A DNA stretch of 64,000 nt. Source: Streptomyces meridianus. GTDB taxonomy: Bacteria; Actinomycetota; Actinomycetes; Streptomycetales; Streptomycetaceae. The notes beneath the pieces are model-generated. The model was given only the letters and a program-made list of their open reading frames with translations, did not search any database and was not told where the DNA came from. The translations under genes and the position numbers were made by a program. The DNA lies in the NCBI RefSeq assembly GCF_023703325.1, contig NZ_JAMQGM010000001.1, forward strand, positions 1 through 64,000, given 5' to 3'. Positions 8,909-20,600 of this stretch are shown one piece after another (within the stretch, counting starts at the first letter, position 1; each line of letters starts with the position of its first letter).

Positions 8909-9589
8909 GTGGACATCGTCGTCAAGGGCCGCAAGACCGAGGTGCCCGAGCGCTTCCGCAAGCACGTGGCCGAGAAGCTGAAGCTGGACAAGATCCAGAA
9001 GATCGACGGCAAAGTGATCCGCCTCGATGTCGAGGTGACCAAGGAGCACAACCCGCGGCAGGCCGACCGTTCGGACCGGGTGGAGATCACCCTGCATTCG
9101 CGTGGTCCGGTGATCCGCGCCGAAGCTTCCGCCGGAGATCCGTACGCCGCCCTGGACGCGGCGACCAGCAGGCTGGAAGCGCAGCTGCGCAAGCAGGCCG
9201 ACAAGCGGCGTGTGCACCGGGGTGGCCGGACGCCGACGAGTGTGGCTGCCGCAACCGCGCCCCTTGCCGCTCACATCAACGGGGAACTCGCGCAGGAGCG
9301 CCCCGAGCCGGGAGTCCGTACGACCCGGATGGGCTCGCTCGAGGTGCAGGGCGAAGGCCCTCTCGTGGTCCGCGAGAAGACGCACGCCGCCGCCCCGATG
9401 AGTCTCGACCAGGCCCTGTACGAGATGGAGTTGGTCGGCCACGACTTCTACCTGTTCGTGGATTCCGACACCAAGAACCCGAGCGTCGTCTACCGGCGGC
9501 ACGGATACGACTACGGCGTGATCCACCTCGAGACCGACCCGATGATCGAAGAGGCACCCGAGGGCGCGGGGGGAGCGCTGGGTGGCTGA
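8909..9589 (+). CDS. hpf: Ribosome hibernation promoting factor, long form
   Basis: A 226-residue long-type HPF (RaiA/YfiA family). Residues 1-110 form the HPF domain that occupies the mRNA/tRNA channel of the 30S subunit; a variable linker (about 110-165) leads to the C-terminal dimerisation domain (about 170-226: MSLDQALYEMELVGHDFYLF and the DYGVIHLE end), which joins two 70S ribosomes into 100S particles. GTG 8909 is chosen because it begins the conserved MDIVVKGRK start and follows GGGAACGGAG; the open frame runs back to 8753 without homologous sequence. Stress-inducible expression is expected for the family. A terminator-like hairpin follows. Confidence 0.95.
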   Translation: MDIVVKGRKTEVPERFRKHVAEKLKLDKIQKIDGKVIRLDVEVTKEHNPRQADRSDRVEITLHSRGPVIRAEASAGDPYAALDAATSRLEAQLRKQADKRRVHRGGRTPTSVAAATAPLAAHINGELAQERPEPGVRTTRMGSLEVQGEGPLVVREKTHAAAPMSLDQALYEMELVGHDFYLFVDSDTKNPSVVYRRHGYDYGVIHLETDPMIEEAPEGAGGALGG

Positions 9590-9614
9590 CCGGCGGATCT
9601 GAGTGCTGAACCGA

Positions 9615-9649
9615 GTGCCCCCGGAGCGACCTTGCGCCCCCGGGGGCAC
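9615..9649 (+). terminator. Hairpin after hpf
   Basis: A perfect 10-bp inverted repeat (GTGCCCCCGG / CCGGGGGCAC) with a 15-base loop, starting 26 bp after the hpf stop. No T tract follows, as is usual for Streptomyces terminators. Confidence 0.6.
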
Positions 9650-9778
9650 CGGTGTGCGACACCGGAAGCGATGTCCTCGTGGCCGGGCATGAAATCATGG
9701 CCAGCCGGGCAACCCGTGGCGGGATCAGTCCCGTTGGCCCGTGAGCTACCAGGGCTTCGGCCTTCAGGGGGAGGAACG

Positions 9779-10513
9779 ATGGAGGACAGCTTGGGGCACA
9801 AGCCCGGCCTGCGCGAGGAGGGCGCGCGTTCGGGCGACGGCGCTGCCGGAGGGGAGCCGATCCGCGTTCTCGTCGTCGACGATCACGCGCTGTTCCGGCG
9901 CGGACTGGAGATGGTGCTCGAGCAGGAAGAGGGCATCGAGGTCGTCGGTGAGGCCGGGGACGGTGCGGAGGCGGTGGACAAGGCGGCGGATCTGCTGCCG
10001 GACATCGTGCTGATGGACGTCCGGATGCCGAAGCGCGGGGGCATCGAGGCGTGCACGTCCATCAAGGAGGTGGCACCCAGCGCCAGGATCATCATGCTCA
10101 CCATCAGCGACGAGGAAGCCGACCTCTACGACGCGATCAAGGCCGGCGCAACCGGCTACCTGCTCAAGGAGATCTCCACCGACGAGGTGGCGACCGCGAT
10201 CCGCGCCGTGGCCGACGGCCAGTCGCAGATCAGCCCGTCCATGGCGGCCAAGCTGCTCACTGAGTTCAAGTCGATGATCCAGCGGACGGACGAGAAACGG
10301 CTGGTGCCCGCCCCCCGGCTCACGGACCGGGAGCTGGAGGTCCTCAAACTCGTCGCGACGGGCATGAACAACCGCGACATCGCCAAGGAATTGTTCATCA
10401 GCGAGAACACCGTGAAGAACCACGTGCGCAACATCCTGGAGAAGCTGCAGCTGCACTCGCGGATGGAAGCGGTGGTGTACGCGATGCGCGAGAAGATCCT
10501 GGAGATCAGGTAG
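9779..10513 (+). CDS. Orphan NarL/FixJ-type response regulator
   Basis: A 244-residue regulator with a 27-residue leader, a receiver domain (about 28-145; acidic pair Asp34/Asp35, phospho-acceptor Asp80 in VLMDVRMPKRGG, lysine in YLLKEIS) and a LuxR-type helix-turn-helix (about 183-244; LTDRELEVLKLVATGMNNRDIA). ATG 9779 follows GGGGGAGGAACG. No histidine kinase is adjacent, so it is an orphan here; the partner may be elsewhere or it may work without phosphorylation. All receiver residues needed for phosphotransfer are present. It is convergent with the YcaQ-like gene, with 22 bp between stops. The target genes cannot be predicted from the sequence. Confidence 0.93.
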   Translation: MEDSLGHKPGLREEGARSGDGAAGGEPIRVLVVDDHALFRRGLEMVLEQEEGIEVVGEAGDGAEAVDKAADLLPDIVLMDVRMPKRGGIEACTSIKEVAPSARIIMLTISDEEADLYDAIKAGATGYLLKEISTDEVATAIRAVADGQSQISPSMAAKLLTEFKSMIQRTDEKRLVPAPRLTDRELEVLKLVATGMNNRDIAKELFISENTVKNHVRNILEKLQLHSRMEAVVYAMREKILEIR

Positions 10514-10535
10514 CGGGCCGGCAGCGCCGGTGGCC

Positions 10536-11720
10536 TCAGCCGGCGACCGCAGCGACGAGCCCGGCCGTGAGATCGGAGGGCAGGGTGCGCTCGATGCGCA
10601 CGTTGTCGCAGCCCACCCAGGACGCCGCCTCACGCAGGGCACGGGCCATCGGAACCACGGCACCGGGGCCGTCCAGCGAGACCTGCCGTGCGACCAGGGT
10701 GCGTCCCTCCCGGGCCGGGTCGACCCGTCCCCGCAGGCGCCCGCCGGTGAGCAGCGGCATGGCGAAGTAGCCGTGCACGCGCTTCGGCTTGGGGACGTAC
10801 GCCTCCAGCCGGTGCGTGAAGCCGAAGATCCGCTCGGTGCGCGGGCGGTCCCAGATCAGCGAGTCGAACGGTGAGAGCAGGGTGGTGCGGTGCCGGCCCC
10901 GCGGCACGTCCGCCAGCGCCGCGGGGTCGGCCCAGGCGGGTTTCGCCCAGCCCTCCACGCGGACCGGTACCAGGCCCGTGTCGGCGATCACGGAGTCGAC
11001 CTGTTCGCCCTTGAGACGGTGGTAGTCGGCGAGGTCGGCCCGGGTGGCCACCCCCATCGCGGCTCCTGCCTGGGCGACCAGCCGGCGCATGCACTCCCGG
11101 TCGTCGAAGTCGTCGTGCAGCAGCTCGGACGGTACGGCCCGCTCGGCGAGGTCGTAGACCCGCTTCCAGCCGCGCCGCTGCGTGCAGACGACCTCACCGG
11201 TGTCGAGGAGCCACTCCACGGCGATCTTGGTCTCCGACCAGTCGTACCAGGGGCCGCCGTTCTTGGCGCCGCCGAGTTCCGTCGCGGTCAGCGGTCCGTC
11301 GATCTTCAGCCGGTCGCGGACCGCCCCGCAGGAGCGCTCCGAGTCCTCGAGGACGTGCCAGCGGTGCCCGCGGGCCAGCCGGGCACGCCGTCGGAACGCG
11401 AAGTGGGGCCACTCCTCGATCGGCAGGATGCAGGCGGCGTGCGACCAGTACTCGAAGGAGTGGGTGTCGGTCCAGTACGCCGCCTCGACGGCAGGGCGTC
11501 CGACAGCGCCGAGACGTGCGTAGGGGATCAGCTCGTGGGAGCGGGCGAGCACCGAGATCGTGTCCAGCTGGACGGCGCCGAGCCCGCGCAGTACCCGGCG
11601 CACCCGGTCCTGGGGTCTGCCACGCCGATCCGGCGCACCGAGCAGCCCCTGCGCACGCAGGGCGAGGCGGCGGACGTCGTCCGCGGACAGTTCGACCGTG
11701 GGGCCGGGCACGTTCGTCAT
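10536..11720 (-). CDS. Winged-helix YcaQ-like DNA glycosylase family protein
   Basis: A 394-residue protein of the HTH_42/YcaQ family (AlkZ/AlkX-like), whose studied members unhook DNA interstrand crosslinks or excise bulky alkyl adducts. Conserved traits seen: the N-terminal LGAVQLDTISVLARSHEL segment, YWSHAACILPIEEWPHF, and LLSPFDSLIWDRPRTERIF near residue 290. The length fits the family. The start at 11720 is preferred over in-frame sites further upstream because conserved sequence begins just after it; MSVAASR about 10 codons upstream is an alternative. Related family members protect producers from their own genotoxins, but no biosynthetic cluster is nearby, so a general repair role is more likely. 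Confidence 0.85.
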   Translation of the reverse strand: MTNVPGPTVELSADDVRRLALRAQGLLGAPDRRGRPQDRVRRVLRGLGAVQLDTISVLARSHELIPYARLGAVGRPAVEAAYWTDTHSFEYWSHAACILPIEEWPHFAFRRRARLARGHRWHVLEDSERSCGAVRDRLKIDGPLTATELGGAKNGGPWYDWSETKIAVEWLLDTGEVVCTQRRGWKRVYDLAERAVPSELLHDDFDDRECMRRLVAQAGAAMGVATRADLADYHRLKGEQVDSVIADTGLVPVRVEGWAKPAWADPAALADVPRGRHRTTLLSPFDSLIWDRPRTERIFGFTHRLEAYVPKPKRVHGYFAMPLLTGGRLRGRVDPAREGRTLVARQVSLDGPGAVVPMARALREAASWVGCDNVRIERTLPSDLTAGLVAAVAG

Positions 11721-12141
11721 GCGCGGCACCCTAGACGCCGCCACCGACATTGATACTCGTAGCGGGTTCCGGTGGTCGTGGCTCTGCCACTGACCGACAG
11801 CTGTGACGGGTTCCGCGATCCCGCCGTCCGAGGGCAGGCGGGCGGTGGGGCCATCGAGCATCGGACCGGAGTGAAGCGCTCCTCCTTCGAGGTCGGTTCG
11901 CATGGCGGGAATCCCGGTGGTGCGCCGACCGGGAGGCCGGTTTTTGCCGCCTCGTGGTGCGGGTGCGGGCACCTTCGGGGGGATCCGTGCGTTCTTCTTA
12001 CGGGTGACAGCGCGGCTCGGAGCCCAGGGACCTCCCGGCCCGGCCGGGTCCTGACTTACGATGGCCGTTGCGGCGGGGCCTGTCCCTGCCGTGCCCGCGC
12101 ACCGACGGTGCCAGGCCCGACCGGCAAGGAGACCAACCTAC
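11721..12141 (+). other. Divergent region upstream of secA
   Basis: A 421-bp gap between the divergent YcaQ-like and secA starts, with no gene. It contains a short hairpin followed by five T (ACCGG-GAGG-CCGGT then TTTT, 11929-11946), rare in this GC-rich context and facing secA, and a possible -10 element TACGAT at 12057-12062, about 80 bp before the secA start. I did not find a good -35 for it. Confidence 0.4.
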
Positions 12142-14967
<2,826 letters not shown>

Positions 14968-14993
14968 CGCGCCTGGCGCGTACGACAGGGACG

Positions 14994-15037
14994 AACGGCC
15001 GGGGCCGGGCACTCGAGGGTGCCCGGCCCCGGCCGTT
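14994..15037 (+). terminator. secA terminator
   Basis: A perfect 19-bp inverted repeat (arms 14994-15012 and 15019-15037) with a 6-base loop, 26 bp after the secA stop. It can also serve the convergent gene ending at 15072. Confidence 0.85.
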
Positions 15038-15071
15038 GCGTTGCGGCACGCTCCGGGGCCCGTGGCGGAGG

Positions 15072-15545
15072 TCAGGCGTCTTCCCGCAGGGCCGCTCCGA
15101 TGTCGACGGCCGAGCAGCGCCAGCGGGTGTCGCGGCCGCGTTCGAGACGGAAGGCGAGGGCGCGCAGCCGGTCCCCCGACTCGATCCGCGCGAAGGCCTC
15201 GATGATGCCCGGGTCCGGCCGGAACTCGTCGCAGTGGCGGACCGCGGGCGCGGGAGAGCGGACGCCGTCGGGGGCGGGACGCAGCGGGGTGAGCGGCGCG
15301 AGTGCGATGAGCTGGTCGTACGCGGCACCGAGGGTGTGCCCGAGCATCCAGTGCACCGGCTTCTGCCCGCTGAGGGTGAGCAGCAGGCGGTTGGCGAACC
15401 AGTAGCGGGGGAGCCGCTCGAGTTCGCGACGCCGCAGCGCGGCGTTGGTGGCGGCTCCGGGGCCCCGTGGGTCGCGCCGGGGCGGTGGAGCGCCATGTCC
15501 GCGCGGTCGCAGCGGTGGGCGTCGGCCCGGCGTCGTCCTGTTCAT
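15072..15545 (-). CDS. Rv3235-like conserved protein
   Basis: A 157-residue basic protein with a disordered Arg/Pro-rich first third and a conserved C-terminal half (residues about 55-155, with RYWFANRLLLTLSGQKPVHW and CDEFRPDPGIIEAFARI). It belongs to the actinobacterial family typified by mycobacterial Rv3235, which is also found next to secA. Molecular function is unknown; the NTF2-like look of the C-terminal half (RLRALAFRLERGRDTRWRCS) suggests a small binding domain, which is inference. ATG 15545 begins the ORF; convergent with secA and separated by its terminator. Confidence 0.85.
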   Translation of the reverse strand: MNRTTPGRRPPLRPRGHGAPPPRRDPRGPGAATNAALRRRELERLPRYWFANRLLLTLSGQKPVHWMLGHTLGAAYDQLIALAPLTPLRPAPDGVRSPAPAVRHCDEFRPDPGIIEAFARIESGDRLRALAFRLERGRDTRWRCSAVDIGAALREDA

Positions 15546-15920
15546 GGCTGATGACCCCCGTCATTCCGATGGTCCACCCGGAATATACCGAGCGGTAACT
15601 TGTGGTTGCCCAGTCTTCTACGGCTCCCGGTGCGGCGGCGCAAGCGTGGTGGATCGCGCGCCGCGGTGCCGTGGAGTTCACCTATCCGGGTGATGAGCCG
15701 GACCAGGGTTTCCGTGCGGCCGGATCGCGGCCGGTCACGACGGTGCGCGCGGGACGTGGAGGCCGCAGCGGGCGGCCCCCGGAGGCTCGGGAGTCGTCCA
15801 CCGATGCCGCCCGGAAGGGGGACCCCGGCGAGTCCCACGGCTCTATGCTGGCCCTACCCGGACGGCGCCCCCGGCGCCGGCCGGAACCGGAACGTCCGTG
15901 CCTTCACGAAAGCGGCAGCC
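15546..15920 (+). other. Gap upstream of the DUF6912 gene
   Basis: A 375-bp gap. Near the divergent gene it holds the short palindrome TACCG-AG-CGGTA (15586-15597). A frame from 15602 reads through it but has no recognisable similarity and runs into the downstream genes in a wrong frame, so I do not call it. Confidence 0.4.
15821..15849 (+). promoter_or_regulatory. Possible promoter of the DUF6912 gene
   Basis: A TATGCT -10-like hexamer at 15844-15849 stands 17 bases after GACCCC (15821-15826), a weak -35. It would start transcription about 65 bases before the ATG at 15921. Confidence 0.3.
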
Positions 15921-16424
15921 ATGCGCGTCTACGTCCCCCTGACCCTGTCCGGTCTCGCAGATGCGTACGAGGCGGGCGAGCTCGGGCCCGGGCCGCTGGA
16001 CGCCTACGCCGTGACCCCCGCGCTGCGCGAGTGGTACCTCTCCGACAACGTCGAGGAACTCGAGTACGCGGCCCTCGGCCGGGCGGCCCAGGCCTCGCTC
16101 CGGCTGCTCGCGACAGACCCGCAGGCCGCCCGCCGCAGGGTGGTCGTCGCCGCAGACGTCCCGGACGGGTCCGCCCCCTCCGACCCCGACCGTGGGCTGG
16201 ACCAGGGCGCGCTCGGCATGGTGCGCTGCGCCGGCCCGCTGCCGTTCACCGAGGTGGCGGCCGTGCACGTGGACGCCCCGGACGCCGAGGAGGACGTGGC
16301 GGCTGCCGCCGCGGCCCTGGGCGCGGCGGACCTCGACGACGACGCCCGGTTCACCGTGGACGGCGCCGAGGCCCACGAACTCCTCTGGTTCGCCACCCAG
16401 GAGGTTCCGGGCCTCATCGGCTGA
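15921..16424 (+). CDS. DUF6912 family protein
   Basis: A 167-residue acidic cytoplasmic protein beginning MRVYVPLTLSGLADAYEAG and ending GAEAHELLWFATQEV, the pattern of the actinobacterial family DUF6912. No catalytic motif or membrane segment is visible and its function is unknown. Residues 128-145 contain an acidic/alanine run (DAEEDVAAAAAALGAADLDD). It is followed 34 bp later by the HAD hydrolase in the same direction, so the two are probably co-transcribed. The start is fixed by the conserved MRVYVP sequence. Confidence 0.9.
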   Translation: MRVYVPLTLSGLADAYEAGELGPGPLDAYAVTPALREWYLSDNVEELEYAALGRAAQASLRLLATDPQAARRRVVVAADVPDGSAPSDPDRGLDQGALGMVRCAGPLPFTEVAAVHVDAPDAEEDVAAAAAALGAADLDDDARFTVDGAEAHELLWFATQEVPGLIG

Positions 16425-16458
16425 CCGCACTGTCGGTGCCGATGGGTACCGTTCTTCC

Positions 16459-17130
16459 ATGCGCAGAACCGGGGCACACGGGGCACACATCGTCTGGGAC
16501 TGGAACGGCACACTCTTCCACGACATCCACGCGGTGATCGAGGCGACCAACGCCTCGTTCGCCGAGATCGGCCTGCCGCCGATCACCCTCGACCGGTACC
16601 GCGAGATCTACTGCGTGCCCATCCCCCGCTTCTACGAACGGCTGATGGGCCGGCTGCCGACGGACGCCGAGTGGCAGATGATGGACGGCGCGTTCCACCG
16701 CCACTACTGGGAGCTGGCGCCGCGTGCCGAACTGGCCGCCGGCGCCCGGGAGATCCTCGCCGACCGCCGGGCCGCGGGCGCCACCCAGTCGCTGTGCTCC
16801 CTCGCCCCGCACGAGCACCTGGTACCGATCGTGCGGGGCCACGGCATCGAGGAGCACTTCGTCCGGGTCGACGGCCGGGTCGGGCCCTCGCACACCGGCA
16901 AGGCGGAGCACATGGTCCGCCACCTGGGTGCGCTGGAAGGCGTGCCCGCCGACCGCATCGTCGTCATCGGAGACGCCCTGGACGACGCGGTGGCCGCCGA
17001 GCACGTGGGCGCGCGTGCAGTGCTCTACACCGGCGGATCGCACAGCCGGGCGAGCCTGACGGCGGCGGGAGTCCCGGTGGTCGACACCCTGGCCGAGGCC
17101 GTGGAAGCCGCTGAGCACCTGGTCCGCTGA
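16459..17130 (+). CDS. HAD-superfamily hydrolase
   Basis: A 223-residue cytoplasmic phosphatase-like protein. Motif I is DWNGTL (residues 14-19), with Asp14 the nucleophile and Asn replacing the more common second Asp; the helical cap follows (about 25-100); motif II serine lies in QSLCSLAP; motif III lysine in HTGKAEHM and motif IV in VIGDALDD. A substitution of the second motif I aspartate is found in some HAD families with altered chemistry (in phosphatases this residue is the general acid), so activity may not be plain phosphatase. Substrate unknown. Probably in an operon with the DUF6912 gene 34 bp upstream. Confidence 0.9.
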   Translation: MRRTGAHGAHIVWDWNGTLFHDIHAVIEATNASFAEIGLPPITLDRYREIYCVPIPRFYERLMGRLPTDAEWQMMDGAFHRHYWELAPRAELAAGAREILADRRAAGATQSLCSLAPHEHLVPIVRGHGIEEHFVRVDGRVGPSHTGKAEHMVRHLGALEGVPADRIVVIGDALDDAVAAEHVGARAVLYTGGSHSRASLTAAGVPVVDTLAEAVEAAEHLVR

Positions 17131-17631
17131 GACGCGACCGTCCGCTGAGGGAGGTGGAGCGGGTCGGCCGAAGGCGGTCGTCCGCGGTCGTCCCCGCCCG
17201 AGCGAGAACGTCCCCGAGCTCCCGGTTCGCTGTCCGGAGCGTCAAACTTCGGCTCCCGGTTTTGTACACAAACGGCTCATGACGGGTCCCCGGGGGAGGG
17301 CGATAGCCTGGTGCCGTGATCAGCGCGATATCCCGAGGGGGCAGCGAAGCCCCCGGGGCCCCGCGGCAACGCCCCGGGGTTCACGGCCGCAGCCGGGGGT
17401 GGGAACACTTCCGGGCCGTTGCCGACCCGAAACGGGACCGTGTCCCGGAAATCGGCGATACCGGCACGATCATCTCTCATCTCGGCATAGCGTCGGCACT
17501 GTGCGGATCCGCATCCCGCCCGTCCTCCGGTACCCCTCCGGAAGGCAGTCCCGGGACGCTGTCCGCACGGCGCGACCACACGCCGTCATCCCCGACGTCA
17601 CGCAACGACGCGCGACAGGAGCCACGAGGAC
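17131..17631 (+). other. Long leader/promoter region of the glutamate dehydrogenase gene
   Basis: A 501-bp gap without a gene. It holds an AT-rich operator-like palindrome TTTGT-AC-ACAAA (17261-17272), a candidate promoter at 17280-17309, and, inside what would be a long 5' leader, a GGGGGC-agcgaa-GCCCCC hairpin (17337-17354) and further GC hairpins. A leader of about 300 nt suggests post-initiation control of this costly 1,676-codon gene. Confidence 0.4.
17280..17309 (+). promoter_or_regulatory. Candidate gdh promoter with upstream operator
   Basis: TGACGG (17280-17285) and TAGCCT (17304-17309) are separated by 18 bp. The palindrome TTTGTACACAAA sits just upstream at 17261-17272, around position -55, where an activator could bind. 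Confidence 0.35.
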
Positions 17632-20600
17632 ATGCAGACCAAGCTGGACGAAGCCAAGGCCGAGCTGCTCGAACGGGCGGCCCGCGTAGCTGAGAACAGC
17701 CCGGCCGGGGGGCAACATCCGGTACAGGGCCTCGATCGGGAGGCCCTGACCGCGTTTCTCCAGCGCTACTACCTGCACACCGCACCCGAGGACCTGACCG
17801 GGCGGGACCCGGTCGACGTCCTGGGTGCCGCACTTTCCCACTACCGCCTGGCGGAGAACCGCCCGCAGGGCACCGCGAGCGTCCGGGTGAGCACCCCGAC
17901 CGTCGAGGAGAACGGCTGGACCTGCTCCCACTCGGTCGTCGAGGTCGTCACCGACGACATGCCGTTCCTGGTGGATTCGGTCACCAACGAGCTCACCCGA
18001 GAGAACCGCGGCATCCACGTGGTGATCCACCCGCAGATCGCCGTCCGCCGGGACATCACCGGCAAGCTCATCGAGATCCTCGACCACGACGCCGATGCGG
18101 ACGACGAGGGGGCAGCGGCCGACCTGCCGGACGACGCGCTCACCGAGTCCTGGATCCACGTCGAGATCGACCGCGAGACCGACCGCGGCGACCTCAAGCA
18201 GATCACCTCCCACCTGCAGCGCGTCCTCTCCGACACCCGCGAGGCCGTCGAGGACTGGGAGAAGATGCGGGAGACGGCGCTGCGCCTGGCCGAGGACCTG
18301 CCCTCCGAGCCCGTCGCCGCCGATCTGCGCCAGGAGGAGGTCGAGGAGGCCCGCGAGCTGCTGCGCTGGTTGGTCGCCGACCACTTCACCTTCCTCGGCT
18401 ACCGCGAGTACGAGGTGACGCCCGAGGACGAGAGCGACGCGGAGGAGGTGCTCAAGGCACTCCCCGGCACCGGGCTCGGCATCCTGCGCTCCGACCCCGT
18501 GCACCACGAGACCGGCCCGGACGCCGGCCTGCACTCCCGGCCGCACTCGCCGGCGTTCGATCAGCTGAAGGCCGAGGCCCGGGCCAAGGCCCGCGAGCAC
18601 AAACTGCTCGTTCTCACCAAGGCCAACAGCCGCGCCACGGTGCACCGCCCCTCCTACCTCGACTACATCGGCGTCAAGAAGTTCGACCAGCAGGGCAACG
18701 TCGTCGGTGAGCGCCGCTTCCTCGGCCTGTTCTCCTCGGCCGCCTACACCGAGTCGGTGCGCCGCGTCCCCGTCGTCCGCCGCAAGGTCGCCCAGGTGCT
18801 CTCGGGAGCCGGGTTCTCCCCCAACAGCCACGACGGCCGCGACCTGCTGCAGATCCTGGAGACGTACCCCCGGGACGAGCTGTTCCAGACGCCCGTCGAC
18901 CAGCTGCGCTCCATCGTCACCAGCGTGCTCTACCTCCAGGAGCGCCGCCGGCTGCGGCTGTACCTGCGGCAGGAGGAGTACGGGCGCTACTACTCGGCGC
19001 TCGTCTACCTGCCCCGGGACCGGTTCAACACGAGCGTCCGGCTGCGCCTGATCGACATCCTGAAGGAGGAACTCGGCGGTACCAGCGTCGACTTCACGGC
19101 CTGGAACACCGAGTCGATCCTGTCGCGGCTGCACTTCGTCATCCGCGTGGAGCCCGGCACCGCCCTGCCCCACCTGACCGACGCCGACGTCGACCGCATC
19201 GAGAGCCGGCTCGCCGAGGCCGCCCGGTCCTGGTCCGACGGCTTCATGGAGGCACTGACCGCCGAGTGCGGCGAGGAGCGCGCCGCCGAGCTGTCCCACC
19301 GGTGGGGCAATGCGTTCCCCGAGGGTTACAAGGCCGACTTCAGCCCCCGCGCGGCCGTTGCCGACCTTCAGCGGATCGCCCGGCTGACGGCCGAGGGCGG
19401 CGAGCAGGACTTCGCCCTCAGCCTCTACGAGCCGGTCGGCGCCGCCCCCGACGAACGCCGGTTCAAGATCTACCGCACCGGCGGCCAGGTCTCCCTCTCC
19501 GCGGTGCTGCCCGTCCTCCAGCGGCTCGGCGTCGAGGTCGTGGACGAGCGCCCGTACGAGTTGCGCTGCGCCGACCGCAGCACCGCGTGGATCTACGACT
19601 TCGGTCTGCGCATGCCCGAACTCCAGCAGGGCGACTACCTCGGCGATGACGCCCGCGAGCGCTTCCAGGACGCCTTCGCGGCCGTGTGGACGGGGGAGGC
19701 CGAGAACGACGGGTTCAACGCCCTGGTGCTCAGCGCCGGTCTCGACTGGCGGCAGGCCATGGTGCTGCGTGCCTACGCCAAGTACCTGCGCCAGGCCGGG
19801 TCCACCTTCAGCCAGGACTACATGGAGGACACCCTCCGCAACAACGTCCACACCACGCGGCTCCTGGTGAACCTCTTCGAGGCCCGGATGTCGCCGGACC
19901 GGCAGCGGGCCGGCGTCGAACTGACCGACGCCCTGCTCGAGGAGCTGGACGCCGCGCTCGACCAGGTGGCCAGCCTCGACGAGGACCGCATCCTGCGCTC
20001 CTTCCTCACCGTCATCAAAGCCACCCTGCGCACCAACCACTTCCAGCGCGCCGACGGCGGCAGTGCCAAGGTGGGCCAGGTCGGCGACGAGACGGGCAAG
20101 CCCCACGGCTACCTGTCGATGAAGCTGGACCCGCAGGCGATCCCGGACCTGCCCGCCCCGCGCCCCGCCTACGAGATCTGGGTCTACTCGCCCCGCGTCG
20201 AGGGCGTCCACCTGCGCTTCGGAAAGGTGGCCCGCGGCGGTCTGCGCTGGTCCGACCGGCGCGAGGACTTCCGTACGGAGATCCTCGGTCTGGTCAAGGC
20301 GCAGATGGTCAAGAACACCGTGATCGTGCCCGTCGGCGCCAAGGGCGGATTCGTCGGCAAGCGGCTCCCGGACCCGTCCGTGGACCGCGACGCCTGGCTC
20401 GCCGAGGGCGTCGCCTGCTACAAGACGTTCATCTCGGGCCTGCTCGACATCACGGACAACCTCGTCGCCGGTGAGGTCCAGCACCCGAAGGACGTGGTGC
20501 GCCACGACGAGGACGACACGTACCTGGTCGTCGCCGCCGACAAGGGCACCGCCACCTTCTCCGACATCGCCAACGAGGTCGCCGTCGCCTACGACTTCTG

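Noticed and set aside
15602..16537. Plus-strand frame beginning MVAQSSTAPGAAAQAWW
   Set aside because: Its first 40 residues look protein-like, but the rest is Arg/Gly-rich out-of-frame sequence over the DUF6912 gene; no RBS.
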